Shown: one piece after another, positions 1-6,057 of the stretch
Position numbering within the stretch: position 1 is the stretch's first letter
Layout: every line of letters begins with the position of its first letter
Assembly (NCBI GenBank): GCA_025923975.1
Contig: JAICEV010000072.1
Location: 1 to 11,454 of the forward strand
DNA: 11,454 bases
Direction: 5' to 3'
From: Propionibacteriaceae bacterium
GTDB lineage: Bacteria > Actinomycetota > Actinomycetes > Propionibacteriales > Propionibacteriaceae
Made by a program: the position numbers and the translations under genes
The notes under the pieces: model-generated
What the model saw: only the letters and a program-made list of their open reading frames with translations
What the model was told of the DNA's origin: nothing
Databases searched by the model: none

Positions 1-451
1 AACTGACCTTGGACCCGACACGGGACTACCAACCCCGCCGACTACCTCCCGGACCACCCAAACAGACCACGGCCACACCCCAGCCGGCATCTCGATCCGG
101 CAAAACCGCGCCACCGCAGCCGATGTCTCGACTCATCACAGAGGTGTCGCTAAGGGGACTCGAACCCCTGACCTTCTTGTTGGGAAGGCATCGCGTCCAC
201 ATGGTTAGCCGTGAGCATCACGTGATTAACGTGCATGTTGCAGAGGCAGAAGCACCTTGGTTGCAGCCTGGGGCACACATGGGGTACACGGTGGAGGCTT
301 AGCTTCCGATGGCGACCGGCACGAACCCAGGGTCGGGATCAGCCCCCGCGGTGATCACCCGAGTAGATCGCCGGCTACCGCAAGTGCCGGCAAGCACGAG
401 GGGCCATGATCGCTGCTGCTCGAGGTCTCGTCGCGACCCCGCCCGGCAAAC
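1..451. other. Non-coding or decayed region with tRNA fragment
   Basis: I see no convincing complete gene here. Two plus-strand frames are open from the window edge (frame 2 to a stop at 206-208, frame 3 to a stop at 300-302). Both encode Pro/Thr/Arg-rich, low-complexity residues with no recognisable motif and both read straight through the tRNA-like copy at 149-186, so their 3' ends are not real coding sequence. Either could still hold the tail of a gene that begins left of the window. The stretch from 187 to 451 lies downstream of the cyclase-like gene and contains two perfect 10-bp palindromes (217-226 and 350-359), but no hairpin plus T-run that would make a clear intrinsic terminator. 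Confidence 0.5.
149..186 (-). repeat. tRNA-Ala 3'-half copy (putative att site)
   Basis: This stretch matches 1984-2021 of the intact tRNA-Ala gene at 36 of 38 positions, with 149-177 identical without a gap and mismatches at 178 and 183. In tRNA terms it contains the 3' side of the anticodon arm, the variable loop, the complete T-arm and the beginning of the 3' acceptor strand. The D-arm, the 5' acceptor strand and a canonical anticodon loop are missing, so it is not a tRNA gene. A copied tRNA 3' end in the same orientation as the intact gene is the usual signature of the distal attachment site of a tRNA-integrating element. The element between the two copies would be about 1.8 kb. Decay of a duplicated tRNA gene is the alternative. 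Confidence 0.7.
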
Positions 452-1615
452 CTATCGAGATGAGAATCGACCGGGTCCTGCCGGTCCATCCGGTCGTGGC
501 CGTGGCAGCGGGGGCTCCTCGATGGCGTCCCGCCCGCGACGCTCGAGCTCCTCATCGAGCAGCTCGGTCAGATGGGTTGTGCTCGTCCGCACTGCCTCCG
601 CTATCGAGGGCACGATCTGCTCCATGATGGCGCGCTCCTTGGGTGTCTTGGGCGCCGCTAACCGCTGGTGGAGGATCGTCCCGCCGGGCGCGGGCTCGAA
701 CTCCGTTGTCGTGACAAAGCGGATGAGCCCCATCGGTGTCGGAAGGGTGATCCGGTAGGTGAGATAGTCGTAGGGACGCCAGTCGAGGATCTCCTCGACG
801 ACCGCGCTTTTGCCGTGCATGCAGTGGTTGGTGGCCCCAACCCCTCGACGGTTGCCCGTCGCGATCACCTCCACCCCGGTCACCCCAAGCTGCCAAGTGA
901 TCCGTCGGCCCGGCGTCGTCACGAACTCCCAGACGACCTGCGGCGGGGCCGGGGTCGGCGTGTCGAGATGGTAGACCGCCCGGCGCATGTCCACGATCAC
1001 GCGGGTGCGCGACTCTTCCTCCTGCCAGCGCCGGCCGAGGTCGTGGACCCACCCGGATACGGCTCCGATGTGTTCGTAGGCCTCGCTGTAGGCGCGCATA
1101 CCAAGCGCGGACACGTCAACATCCATCGCGTCGACGCACTGCTGGCTGAACAGCGCGTATGCCTCGATTCCCGTCGATGCGATCACGTCGTTCTTGAGTA
1201 GCCGGTGGACGAGGATGACATCGGCTCCCAGCAGCTCGTCCTGACCGGCGACGCGTTGGCGCAGGATCGTGCCATGGTGCACGACGAACTTCAAGTTGAG
1301 TTCGGGGATGCGCACGCACGCATTGCACTCGCACGACGTCATCTGCCGCACGTCACGGCGGCGACGTCGGAAGCCGAAGTAACAACGCTCGATCGTGTCG
1401 AGGAGCAGCGACCCATCTAACTTCTCCACGATCGCGTACATGAACGCCGCGTCGCCCTCGAGCTTGGCGAGCCGGAAGGCGGGTCGTAGCGCGCGGATGA
1501 TCGTGTTCATGAGATCCGCGAGGATGTCCTGCGCGTGATCGAGCTCGACCCCCGCGAGGTAGCCCGTGTACCCCGAGATATCAGTGAGCAGGAGACAGGC
1601 CGACTCAGTTGCCAT
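452..1615 (-). CDS. DUF2652 cyclase-like protein with SRPBCC domain
   Basis: A 387-residue protein of two domains. Residues 5-160 resemble the class III nucleotidyl cyclase homology fold in its DUF2652 form. TDISGYT carries Asp12 and KLEGDAAF carries Asp55, at the places of the two metal-binding aspartates. A Cys cluster (Cys95, Cys97, Cys100) is typical of this family. In the segment aligned with the cyclase VNxAxR motif, LLGADVILVHRL keeps the Arg but has Ile where the transition-state Asn is expected, so cyclase activity is doubtful. Residues 216-355 look like an SRPBCC/START-like ligand-binding domain, and the tail is Pro/Arg-rich. The ATG at 1615 is chosen because GAGGGGG (1623-1629) lies 7 nt upstream and the family begins close to here; an in-frame extension to 1708 is possible. 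No co-directional partner gene is near; it lies alone between tRNA-like repeats. Family assignment is fairly sure, function unknown. Confidence 0.8.
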   Translation of the reverse strand: MATESACLLLTDISGYTGYLAGVELDHAQDILADLMNTIIRALRPAFRLAKLEGDAAFMYAIVEKLDGSLLLDTIERCYFGFRRRRRDVRQMTSCECNACVRIPELNLKFVVHHGTILRQRVAGQDELLGADVILVHRLLKNDVIASTGIEAYALFSQQCVDAMDVDVSALGMRAYSEAYEHIGAVSGWVHDLGRRWQEEESRTRVIVDMRRAVYHLDTPTPAPPQVVWEFVTTPGRRITWQLGVTGVEVIATGNRRGVGATNHCMHGKSAVVEEILDWRPYDYLTYRITLPTPMGLIRFVTTTEFEPAPGGTILHQRLAAPKTPKERAIMEQIVPSIAEAVRTSTTHLTELLDEELERRGRDAIEEPPLPRPRPDGPAGPGRFSSR

Positions 1616-1622
1616 CGGCAAA

Positions 1623-1629
1623 CCCCCTC
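1623..1629 (-). promoter_or_regulatory. Ribosome binding site of cyclase-like gene
   Basis: GAGGGGG on the minus strand, 7 nt before the ATG at 1615. It decides the start in favour of 1615 over the longer in-frame start at 1708, whose extra 31 residues show no conservation that I recognise. Confidence 0.6.
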
Positions 1630-1976
1630 GGAACCAAGGCCCGCTGCGAGAAGTGTGACCGTGCTCGGGGTTCGAGACACACACCGGCACGATATCCGCA
1701 CCCGTCACGGGCTAGACCACGGGCAGCGTGTGATCGCCTTCGCGGACGGACCGAAGAGCGACTCCTTGCCGTGGAAGCCCGCAACACCTGCAGGCATCGA
1801 TCTTGGGCTCCTAGGGCTGGCCGCACACTCGGTGGAGCAACCCTGACCTTCTCAGACGCTGCGGGCTTGGGCCGAGAACCGTATCGAGGGCAACACCGGG
1901 GGCACATGCGAGAAGTACTGGGGAATCCAGCTAGCTGCCATGAGGACAAACGCCCTAGTCAAAGGCATATTTGAGG
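1630..1976. other. Intergenic region between cyclase-like gene and tRNA
   Basis: About 350 bases without a credible gene. The open frames here are Arg/His-rich and show no domain or ribosome binding site. It holds the degenerate tRNA-Ala 3'-end copy at 1831-1853 and presumably the promoter of the cyclase-like gene, though I see no clear -35/-10 pair. Confidence 0.5.
1831..1853 (-). repeat. Degenerate second copy of tRNA-Ala 3' end
   Basis: GGTGGAGC at 1831-1838 equals tRNA positions 1978-1985, and it is followed directly by AACCCTGACCTTCTC (1839-1853), which equals 1998-2013 less one C. The T-arm half in between is missing. Two matching blocks in the right order and orientation, one of them a 13-base exact match, make chance unlikely. 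It reads as an internally deleted copy of the tRNA 3' end, 147 bases from the intact gene. Confidence 0.5.
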
Positions 1977-2052
1977 TGGTGGAGCTAAGGGGACTCGAAC
2001 CCCTGACCTTCTCGTTGCGAACGAGACGCGCTACCGGCTGCGCCATAGCCCC
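1977..2052 (-). tRNA. tRNA-Ala (anticodon CGC)
   Basis: Read on the minus strand this folds as a complete 76-nt cloverleaf with encoded CCA. The acceptor strands are GGGGCTA and TAGCTCC (one G-T pair) with discriminator A. The anticodon stem TCTCG/CGAGA closes a seven-base loop TTCGCAA, giving anticodon CGC, which reads the Ala codon GCG. The T-arm is AGGGG-TTCGAGT-CCCCT. It lies just downstream of glpR on the same strand. Its 3' half recurs at 149-186 and, degraded, at 1831-1853, so it is probably the integration target of a mobile element; the gene itself was left intact. Confidence 0.95.
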
Positions 2053-2053
2053 G

Positions 2054-2070
2054 CGGACCGGGGTGGTCCG
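2054..2070 (-). other. Hairpin abutting the tRNA 5' end
   Basis: CGGACC and GGTCCG form a perfect 6-bp G/C-rich stem with a 5-nt loop, ending one base before the tRNA-Ala 5' end and 24 bases beyond the glpR stop codon. No T-run follows on the minus strand, so it is not a standard intrinsic terminator. It could act as a weak terminator of the glp operon or as a structure in the pre-tRNA leader near the RNase P cut site. Confidence 0.4.
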
Positions 2071-2094
2071 ATCAGCACCGAGACTTTACCACCG

Positions 2095-2874
2095 TCAGGC
2101 GGAGGCTATCTTGCGCGATTCGCCGCCGGCGTCAGCCGGAGGTGGGTCGGATGCCGAGTCGGGCCTGTCCGCGGTGACCGGCCCCTCATGCCGAGCCGAT
2201 GACGACATCCCTGGGCCGGAGAGATCGATCGTGCGAACGGTCCGAGGCGCCAGCGGCTTTGAAACATAGGTCGGCATAGTGATCGGGATCGGATCCCACA
2301 GCGTGCCAGGTCTTTCCGCTGAGTGGGCCTTGCCGCTCGACGGATGCGCCGCTAGACCGCTCTTGGCGAAGTCCTTTCGGCTCAGAAAGATCGTCGACTC
2401 ATTGTTGCCATGGCGGATCTCGCGATAGCGCGCATCGAGTCCTTTCAGCATGATCCGAACGCTGATCCGCGCGATCACAACGAAGATCAACACCAGTCCA
2501 CCAGGGATGGCGGTGCTCCACCACGGGATGAGACCCACTGCACAGAAGGCGATCACGGCACTCAGCGCCACCATCAACGCCAGCAGCACGCGCCGCCGCC
2601 TCGAGGCGGCTAGCCGCTCGAGCCGCTGCAGATCGTTGACCGCAGCCCGCCGGGTCTGCGGCGTCGAGACCTCGAAAGGTGCGATCTCTTCAAGGTCTTG
2701 ATCAAGAAGTGGAGCAGTGCCATGGCGGACGATACGCATCGAGTCGGAGAAGCGATCAGCTGGATCGGGATCCTCTAGCAAGTCCTCGTCATCGCGACGG
2801 CGTACGAAATGTGGGACGAGATACGCCAGCCACGCAATCGCGATGGCAGCGAAAATTACACCGGTCGTACCCAC
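2095..2874 (-). CDS. glpR: GlpR/SepX-type divisome membrane protein
   Basis: A 259-residue membrane protein. A hydrophobic segment at residues 5-24 is followed by the basic stretch HFVRRRD and an acidic region. Two further membrane segments lie at about 96-115 and 118-137, after SRRRR. The C-terminal part is cytoplasmic-looking and contains LWDPIPITMPTYVSKP (192-207) and APRTVRTIDL (209-218), which I recognise as the conserved C-terminal block of the actinobacterial family. In Corynebacterium GlpR is the membrane receptor of the gephyrin-like protein Glp and works with FtsZ and Wag31; the Streptomyces homologue SepX takes part in cell division. The Glp partner is encoded four genes upstream on the same strand. 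The start is GTG at 2874, which places the first membrane helix as usual in the family; the spacing to a ribosome site is poor. It is the last gene of the operon. Confidence 0.85.
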   Translation of the reverse strand: MGTTGVIFAAIAIAWLAYLVPHFVRRRDDEDLLEDPDPADRFSDSMRIVRHGTAPLLDQDLEEIAPFEVSTPQTRRAAVNDLQRLERLAASRRRRVLLALMVALSAVIAFCAVGLIPWWSTAIPGGLVLIFVVIARISVRIMLKGLDARYREIRHGNNESTIFLSRKDFAKSGLAAHPSSGKAHSAERPGTLWDPIPITMPTYVSKPLAPRTVRTIDLSGPGMSSSARHEGPVTADRPDSASDPPPADAGGESRKIASA

Positions 2875-2954
2875 ACCCAGACGGTACGGTTCCGGCTGCC
2901 TTCCTCAGGTGATCTTGAGCGGTGTGTCGCAAGAAACGAATGTGACGGATGTGG

Positions 2955-3626
2955 TCAACGCTGCCGAAGGTTCTCCCATCGCTGCATAAGCCCCTCCGGA
3001 ACCTCTTCGGCGTTCAGCGCAAAGACCAAATGATCACGCCAGTCCCCATCGATATGGAGATAGCGCGGCCGTAACCCTTCGGGCCGGAAGCCCAGCTTGG
3101 CCACCACTCGAAGGCTCTTGGTGTTCTCGGGTCTGATCGCGATCTCGATGCGGTGCAGCGACATGACTTGGAAGCAGTAGTCGACGGCCAGCGCGACCGC
3201 CGTCGGGATGATGCCACGCCCCGCCAGCTGCTGGTCGACCCAGTAGCCGATCTGGCCCCAAGACGCCGACCCGCCAACGATGCCGCTCACAGTCAGCTGA
3301 CCCGCCAGCCTCGGCTTGGAGCGATTCGACGGCTCTTCGTAGAACACCAGCCACGGCAGCATCCGTCCCTCACGGGCCTGACGGCTCACCGAACGAACCA
3401 GCCCCGCGTACGTCGACGGCCCGATCTGCGAGCCGGGAGGAAGGGTTGCTTCCCAAGGTCGCAGCCAAGTCGCATTCTCGCGCCGTACTCGCTCCCAGGC
3501 CGCTCGGTCCCGATGGCGCAGTGGCGCGAGGATCACCGGGCCGTGCCGCAAGGTGACCGGCCAGTGGTGCCGACCGAAGCCACCCAGCCCGGTCAGTCCC
3601 TGCTGCGGCTGCTCCCTGCTGGCCAT
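2955..3626 (-). CDS. RimJ-like GNAT N-acetyltransferase
   Basis: A 223-residue GNAT-fold acetyltransferase of the RimJ/RimL group, expected to transfer acetyl from acetyl-CoA to a protein N-terminus or another amine. The acetyl-CoA loop is QQLAGRGIIPTA (132-143), a Q-x-x-G-x-G pattern, and IAIRPENTKSLRVVAKLGF (163-181) is the conserved C-terminal GNAT strand and helix. The ATG at 3626 follows the mog stop after one base and has GAGGTGGAG upstream, so translation is probably coupled to mog; a longer reading from 3662 would overlap mog. The same position, between moeA1 and glpR, is occupied by rimJ (Rv0995) in Mycobacterium tuberculosis as I recall. The substrate is unknown, and the genomic position does not by itself show ribosomal protein S5 as target. 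Confidence 0.85.
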   Translation of the reverse strand: MASREQPQQGLTGLGGFGRHHWPVTLRHGPVILAPLRHRDRAAWERVRRENATWLRPWEATLPPGSQIGPSTYAGLVRSVSRQAREGRMLPWLVFYEEPSNRSKPRLAGQLTVSGIVGGSASWGQIGYWVDQQLAGRGIIPTAVALAVDYCFQVMSLHRIEIAIRPENTKSLRVVAKLGFRPEGLRPRYLHIDGDWRDHLVFALNAEEVPEGLMQRWENLRQR

Positions 3627-3627
3627 C

Positions 3628-4104
3628 TCAGTGATCTCCACCTCGCAGCTGGCTGACCGCATGCATCAGTACCGGTCCCAACACTGCCATTCCGTCTCGG
3701 GCGCCACCGCTCGACCCAGGCAGGTTCACGATCAAGGTGCGATCCGCAACTCCAGCGACTCCCCTGCTCAGCATCGCTGTCGGCACACCATGATCAGTGC
3801 CATACCGAGCGATCGCCGCTGCAAGCTGTGGAACCTCTCGCTCCACCACACCTCTGGTCTGCTCAGGCGTGTGATCAGTAGGGCTCAGCCCAGTACCACC
3901 TGTAGTGATCACCACAGCATGGCCAGCCGCCACGGCATCGCGGAGCGCAGCGCCGACCGCATCTCCGTCGGGTACCACAAGGGGACCCGACACCGTAAAA
4001 CCAAGATCATCAAGAGCAGCCGCGATGATCGGACCGGACTTGTCCGGATAGGCCCCGGCGGCTGCTCGTGTCGAGATAGTGATCACGAGCGCACGCTCGA
4101 TCAT
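3628..4104 (-). CDS. mog: MogA/MoaB-family molybdopterin adenylyltransferase
   Basis: A 158-residue protein of the MogA/MoaB family, which activates molybdopterin by adenylylation with ATP before metal insertion. The family motifs are present: DKSGP (21-25), an aspartate in VVPDGD (43-48), TTGGTG (67-72) followed by SPTDHTPEQT (74-83) with Asp77, and NLPGS (127-131). These match the acidic residues and the molybdopterin phosphate loop of the family. The ATG at 4104 overlaps the moaC stop in an ATGA arrangement, and GCGAGGG lies upstream inside moaC, so translation is coupled. Its product would pass adenylylated molybdopterin to a MoeA, and the MoeA homologue Glp is encoded two genes upstream. 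MogA and MoaB subgroups are not separated with certainty here. Confidence 0.9.
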   Translation of the reverse strand: MIERALVITISTRAAAGAYPDKSGPIIAAALDDLGFTVSGPLVVPDGDAVGAALRDAVAAGHAVVITTGGTGLSPTDHTPEQTRGVVEREVPQLAAAIARYGTDHGVPTAMLSRGVAGVADRTLIVNLPGSSGGARDGMAVLGPVLMHAVSQLRGGDH

Positions 4105-4586
4105 GAATCGCCCTCGCGAGACCAGTCGCCGCGACGCCCTCCTGACTTGGACAGCACCCGTACGTCGCTGATCACCGCCGCGCGATCGATGGCCTTGATC
4201 ATGTCGATCAATGCGAGCCCGGCCACCGCCACCGCGGTCAGCGCTTCCATCTCCACGCCAGTCCGCCCGGTCGTCTTGACCGTTGCCGTGATCTCCACGC
4301 CATCGTCAGTCAGCTCCGCTGTGACATCGACGCCACTGATGAACAAGGGATGGCACAGCGGAATGAGATCGGGAGTCTTCTTTGCCGCTTGGATACCCGC
4401 AATCCTGGCCACAGCGAGCGCATCACCTTTCGGCACCGTGCCATCTCGGAGAGCTGCAACGCAGTCGGCGCTGAGGAACACTCGCCCGGCTGCCGTCGCC
4501 GAGCGCGCAGTCATGGCCTTGTCAGAAACATCAACCATTCGGGCGTCGCCGGCGGCGCTGAGATGCGGGAAACGATCCTCGCTCAC
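4101..4586 (-). CDS. moaC: Cyclic pyranopterin monophosphate synthase MoaC
   Basis: A 161-residue MoaC of normal length. It converts the 3',8-cyclo-GTP made by MoaA into cyclic pyranopterin monophosphate, the first stable intermediate of molybdenum cofactor synthesis. Visible family motifs are VPKGD (51-55), DLIPLCHPL (73-81) with His79, KTTGRTGVEMEALTAV (104-119) and DMIKAID (128-134), where Asp128 and Lys131 fall at the numbers I remember for the E. coli catalytic residues. The start is GTG at 4586 with AGGGGA about 6 nt upstream, 14 bases after the glp stop. The 3' end overlaps mog by four bases. No moaA, moaD or moaE lies in the window, so the rest of the pathway must be elsewhere. Confidence 0.95.
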   Translation of the reverse strand: MSEDRFPHLSAAGDARMVDVSDKAMTARSATAAGRVFLSADCVAALRDGTVPKGDALAVARIAGIQAAKKTPDLIPLCHPLFISGVDVTAELTDDGVEITATVKTTGRTGVEMEALTAVAVAGLALIDMIKAIDRAAVISDVRVLSKSGGRRGDWSREGDS

Positions 4587-4600
4587 GGCAGTCCCCTAGG

Positions 4601-5926
4601 TCATCCCGGCGACTCGTCCAGCAGCCACACGTCGACATCGTCGCCGGCGGAGACGAACTCGACGTCTTCGGGCAAGATCACTAAGGCGTTCGCTCGGGCA
4701 AGATCGGCAAGCAGGTGCGAGCCGTGCCCACCCGCGAGTTCCACTTCGCGGCCACCCGAGTGATCGACGCCGACAATGCCGCGCGCTAGCTGCAGGCGGC
4801 CTGAAATGGACTTCATATCGTGCGCCGCCCGGCATCTCACCACTCGCCGCACGTAGGGCCGCACCGCCATCAGCTTGCGGATAACCGGACGCACGAATGC
4901 TTCAAAGGAAACGAACGCACTCACGGGGTTGCCCGGCAACATGATCATGGGGACCCGGTCAAAGCCGATCAATCCAAAGCCTTGCGGCTTGCCTGGCTGC
5001 ATGGCGACCTGCGCAAAGTCACACGGACCCATCTCAGGCATCACGGCTTTCACAATGTCGAAGTCCCCTTGACTCACGCCACCCGTGGTCAAGATCAGAT
5101 CCGCCCGCAGTAATTGATCACCGATCAGCTGCTTGAGCGCGACACGATCATCACCAACCTGACCCACTCGGTAGACCTGAGCGCCTGCGGCTTTCGCAGC
5201 AGCCGCCAGCAAATAGGAGTTCGAGTCGAAGATCTGCTGCTCGTTGCTCAGCTCAAGTCCCGGATCTACCAGCTCCGATCCAGTGGCGATCACCACCACA
5301 CGCGGTCGTGGCCGAACCTGCACCTTGTCCAGCCCGATTCCCGCAAGCACCCCGATATCGCGTGGCCCGAGGCGATCGCCCGCCCAGTAGAGCTGAGCGC
5401 CAGACTTGATGTCCTCCCCAATCCGGCGGATGTGCTGACCCGTGACGCTGGGCGCAAAGACCTTGACGTCCTGCTCGCCGCGATCGGTGTTCTCGTACGG
5501 AACGATGGTGTTCGCATTGGGCGGAACCGGTGCTCCAGTCATGATCTTCATCGCAGTCCCAGGAGATAGCCGATGTGTGGCTGCTTTTCCTGCTGCGATT
5601 TCCCCGACGACGGGCAGGCTCCGTGGCGCATCCTGGCTTGCTTGGGCCACATCTTCGGCACGTACGGCGTAGCCGTCCATGGCCGAATTGTCGAACCTGG
5701 GCAGGTCGACCGAGGAGACAATGTCCTCACAAATGTTCAGGCCGACCGCATCGAGAATGTGCTGGCGGAAGGGGCGGAGCGGGCTTACGCAGCTGAGCAG
5801 ATACTGGCGATGGGCCTGCATCGATCGAAGCTGACCACGATCCGGTTCCGGCGGCTCGGGGAGCGGCTCGAGCTGTGGCGCGCCGGGCTGCGGTTCATGG
5901 GTTGCCTTACGGGTGAACAACGGCAT
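4601..5926 (-). CDS. glp: Gephyrin-like MoeA homologue (Glp)
   Basis: A 441-residue MoeA-family protein. MoeA_N lies at about 40-200 with RFDNSAMDGYAVR (77-89), MTGAPVP (129-135) and NTIVPYE (139-145). The MPT-binding domain is at about 205-345 with IATGSEL (213-219), TTGGVSQGDFD (280-290), PGKPQGFG (311-318) and LPGNPVSAF (330-338). MoeA_C is at about 358-440. MoeA enzymes insert molybdate into adenylylated molybdopterin; in Corynebacterium the homologue Glp binds FtsZ and the receptor GlpR. The glpR gene ends this operon, so the divisome role is inferred from synteny. In FAQVAMQPGKP, Gln306 and Gln310 stand where I align Lys275 and Lys279 of E. coli MoeA. The first 35 residues are a Pro/Glu-rich extension. 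The ATG at 5926 is preceded by TACTGT at a spacing typical of leaderless transcripts; Met36 (5824) is the alternative that fits shorter homologues. An ORF extension to 6028 is unlikely. Confidence 0.88.
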   Translation of the reverse strand: MPLFTRKATHEPQPGAPQLEPLPEPPEPDRGQLRSMQAHRQYLLSCVSPLRPFRQHILDAVGLNICEDIVSSVDLPRFDNSAMDGYAVRAEDVAQASQDAPRSLPVVGEIAAGKAATHRLSPGTAMKIMTGAPVPPNANTIVPYENTDRGEQDVKVFAPSVTGQHIRRIGEDIKSGAQLYWAGDRLGPRDIGVLAGIGLDKVQVRPRPRVVVIATGSELVDPGLELSNEQQIFDSNSYLLAAAAKAAGAQVYRVGQVGDDRVALKQLIGDQLLRADLILTTGGVSQGDFDIVKAVMPEMGPCDFAQVAMQPGKPQGFGLIGFDRVPMIMLPGNPVSAFVSFEAFVRPVIRKLMAVRPYVRRVVRCRAAHDMKSISGRLQLARGIVGVDHSGGREVELAGGHGSHLLADLARANALVILPEDVEFVSAGDDVDVWLLDESPG

Positions 5927-5933
5927 GCTCCAC

Positions 5934-5939
5934 ACAGTA
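5934..5939 (-). promoter_or_regulatory. Putative -10 box of glp operon
   Basis: TACTGT on the minus strand, followed by a 7-nt spacer and then the ATG at 5926. The spacing puts the transcription start at or next to the A of ATG, so the operon mRNA may be leaderless. There is no convincing -35 hexamer, which is common in actinobacterial promoters. A GGAG directly before the ATG is too close to serve as ribosome site. Confidence 0.35.
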
Positions 5940-6051
5940 ATGCGGCCCACCCCCGATGGCTCGGACCTTCCGCTTCTGAACGAGGGCAGAAGATGATCAT
6001 GGCGCCGAGACACGCTGGCGCGCCGCAAGCCGTTTCAGCCGTCAGCGCGAC

Positions 6052-6057
6052 TAGGCT
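6052..6057 (+). promoter_or_regulatory. Putative -10 box of the cyclo-ligase gene
   Basis: TAGGCT ends directly before the ATG at 6058 and 6 nt before an in-frame GTG at 6064. If this is the promoter, the transcript begins near 6064 and the gene is translated from a leaderless GTG two codons downstream of the apparent ATG. Confidence 0.35.

Noticed and set aside
149..225. A second tRNA gene at the left repeat
   Set aside because: A CCTTC/GAAGG stem can be drawn, but the loop lacks the conserved T33 and no D-arm or 5' acceptor strand pairs with the 3' part.
9..302. Plus-strand 97-residue reading frame across the left end
   Set aside because: It reads through the tRNA-like repeat (the SLRGLEPLTF peptide is the translated T-arm), has no domain and is low-complexity before it. 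Translated tRNA fragments are a common false gene.
1661..1680. T-arm-like GGGGTTCGAGAC on the plus strand
   Set aside because: The required complementary CCCC strand does not follow the loop, and no cloverleaf can be built around it.
1940..2269. Plus-strand 109-residue reading frame
   Set aside because: It runs antisense through the tRNA-Ala gene and into the 3' end of glpR; the peptide VELRGLEPLTF is again the tRNA T-arm.
3553..4599. Plus-strand 348-residue reading frame
   Set aside because: It lies antisense to mog and moaC, which have full family motifs, coupled starts and normal lengths. The plus-strand product is Ser/Arg-rich without motifs.
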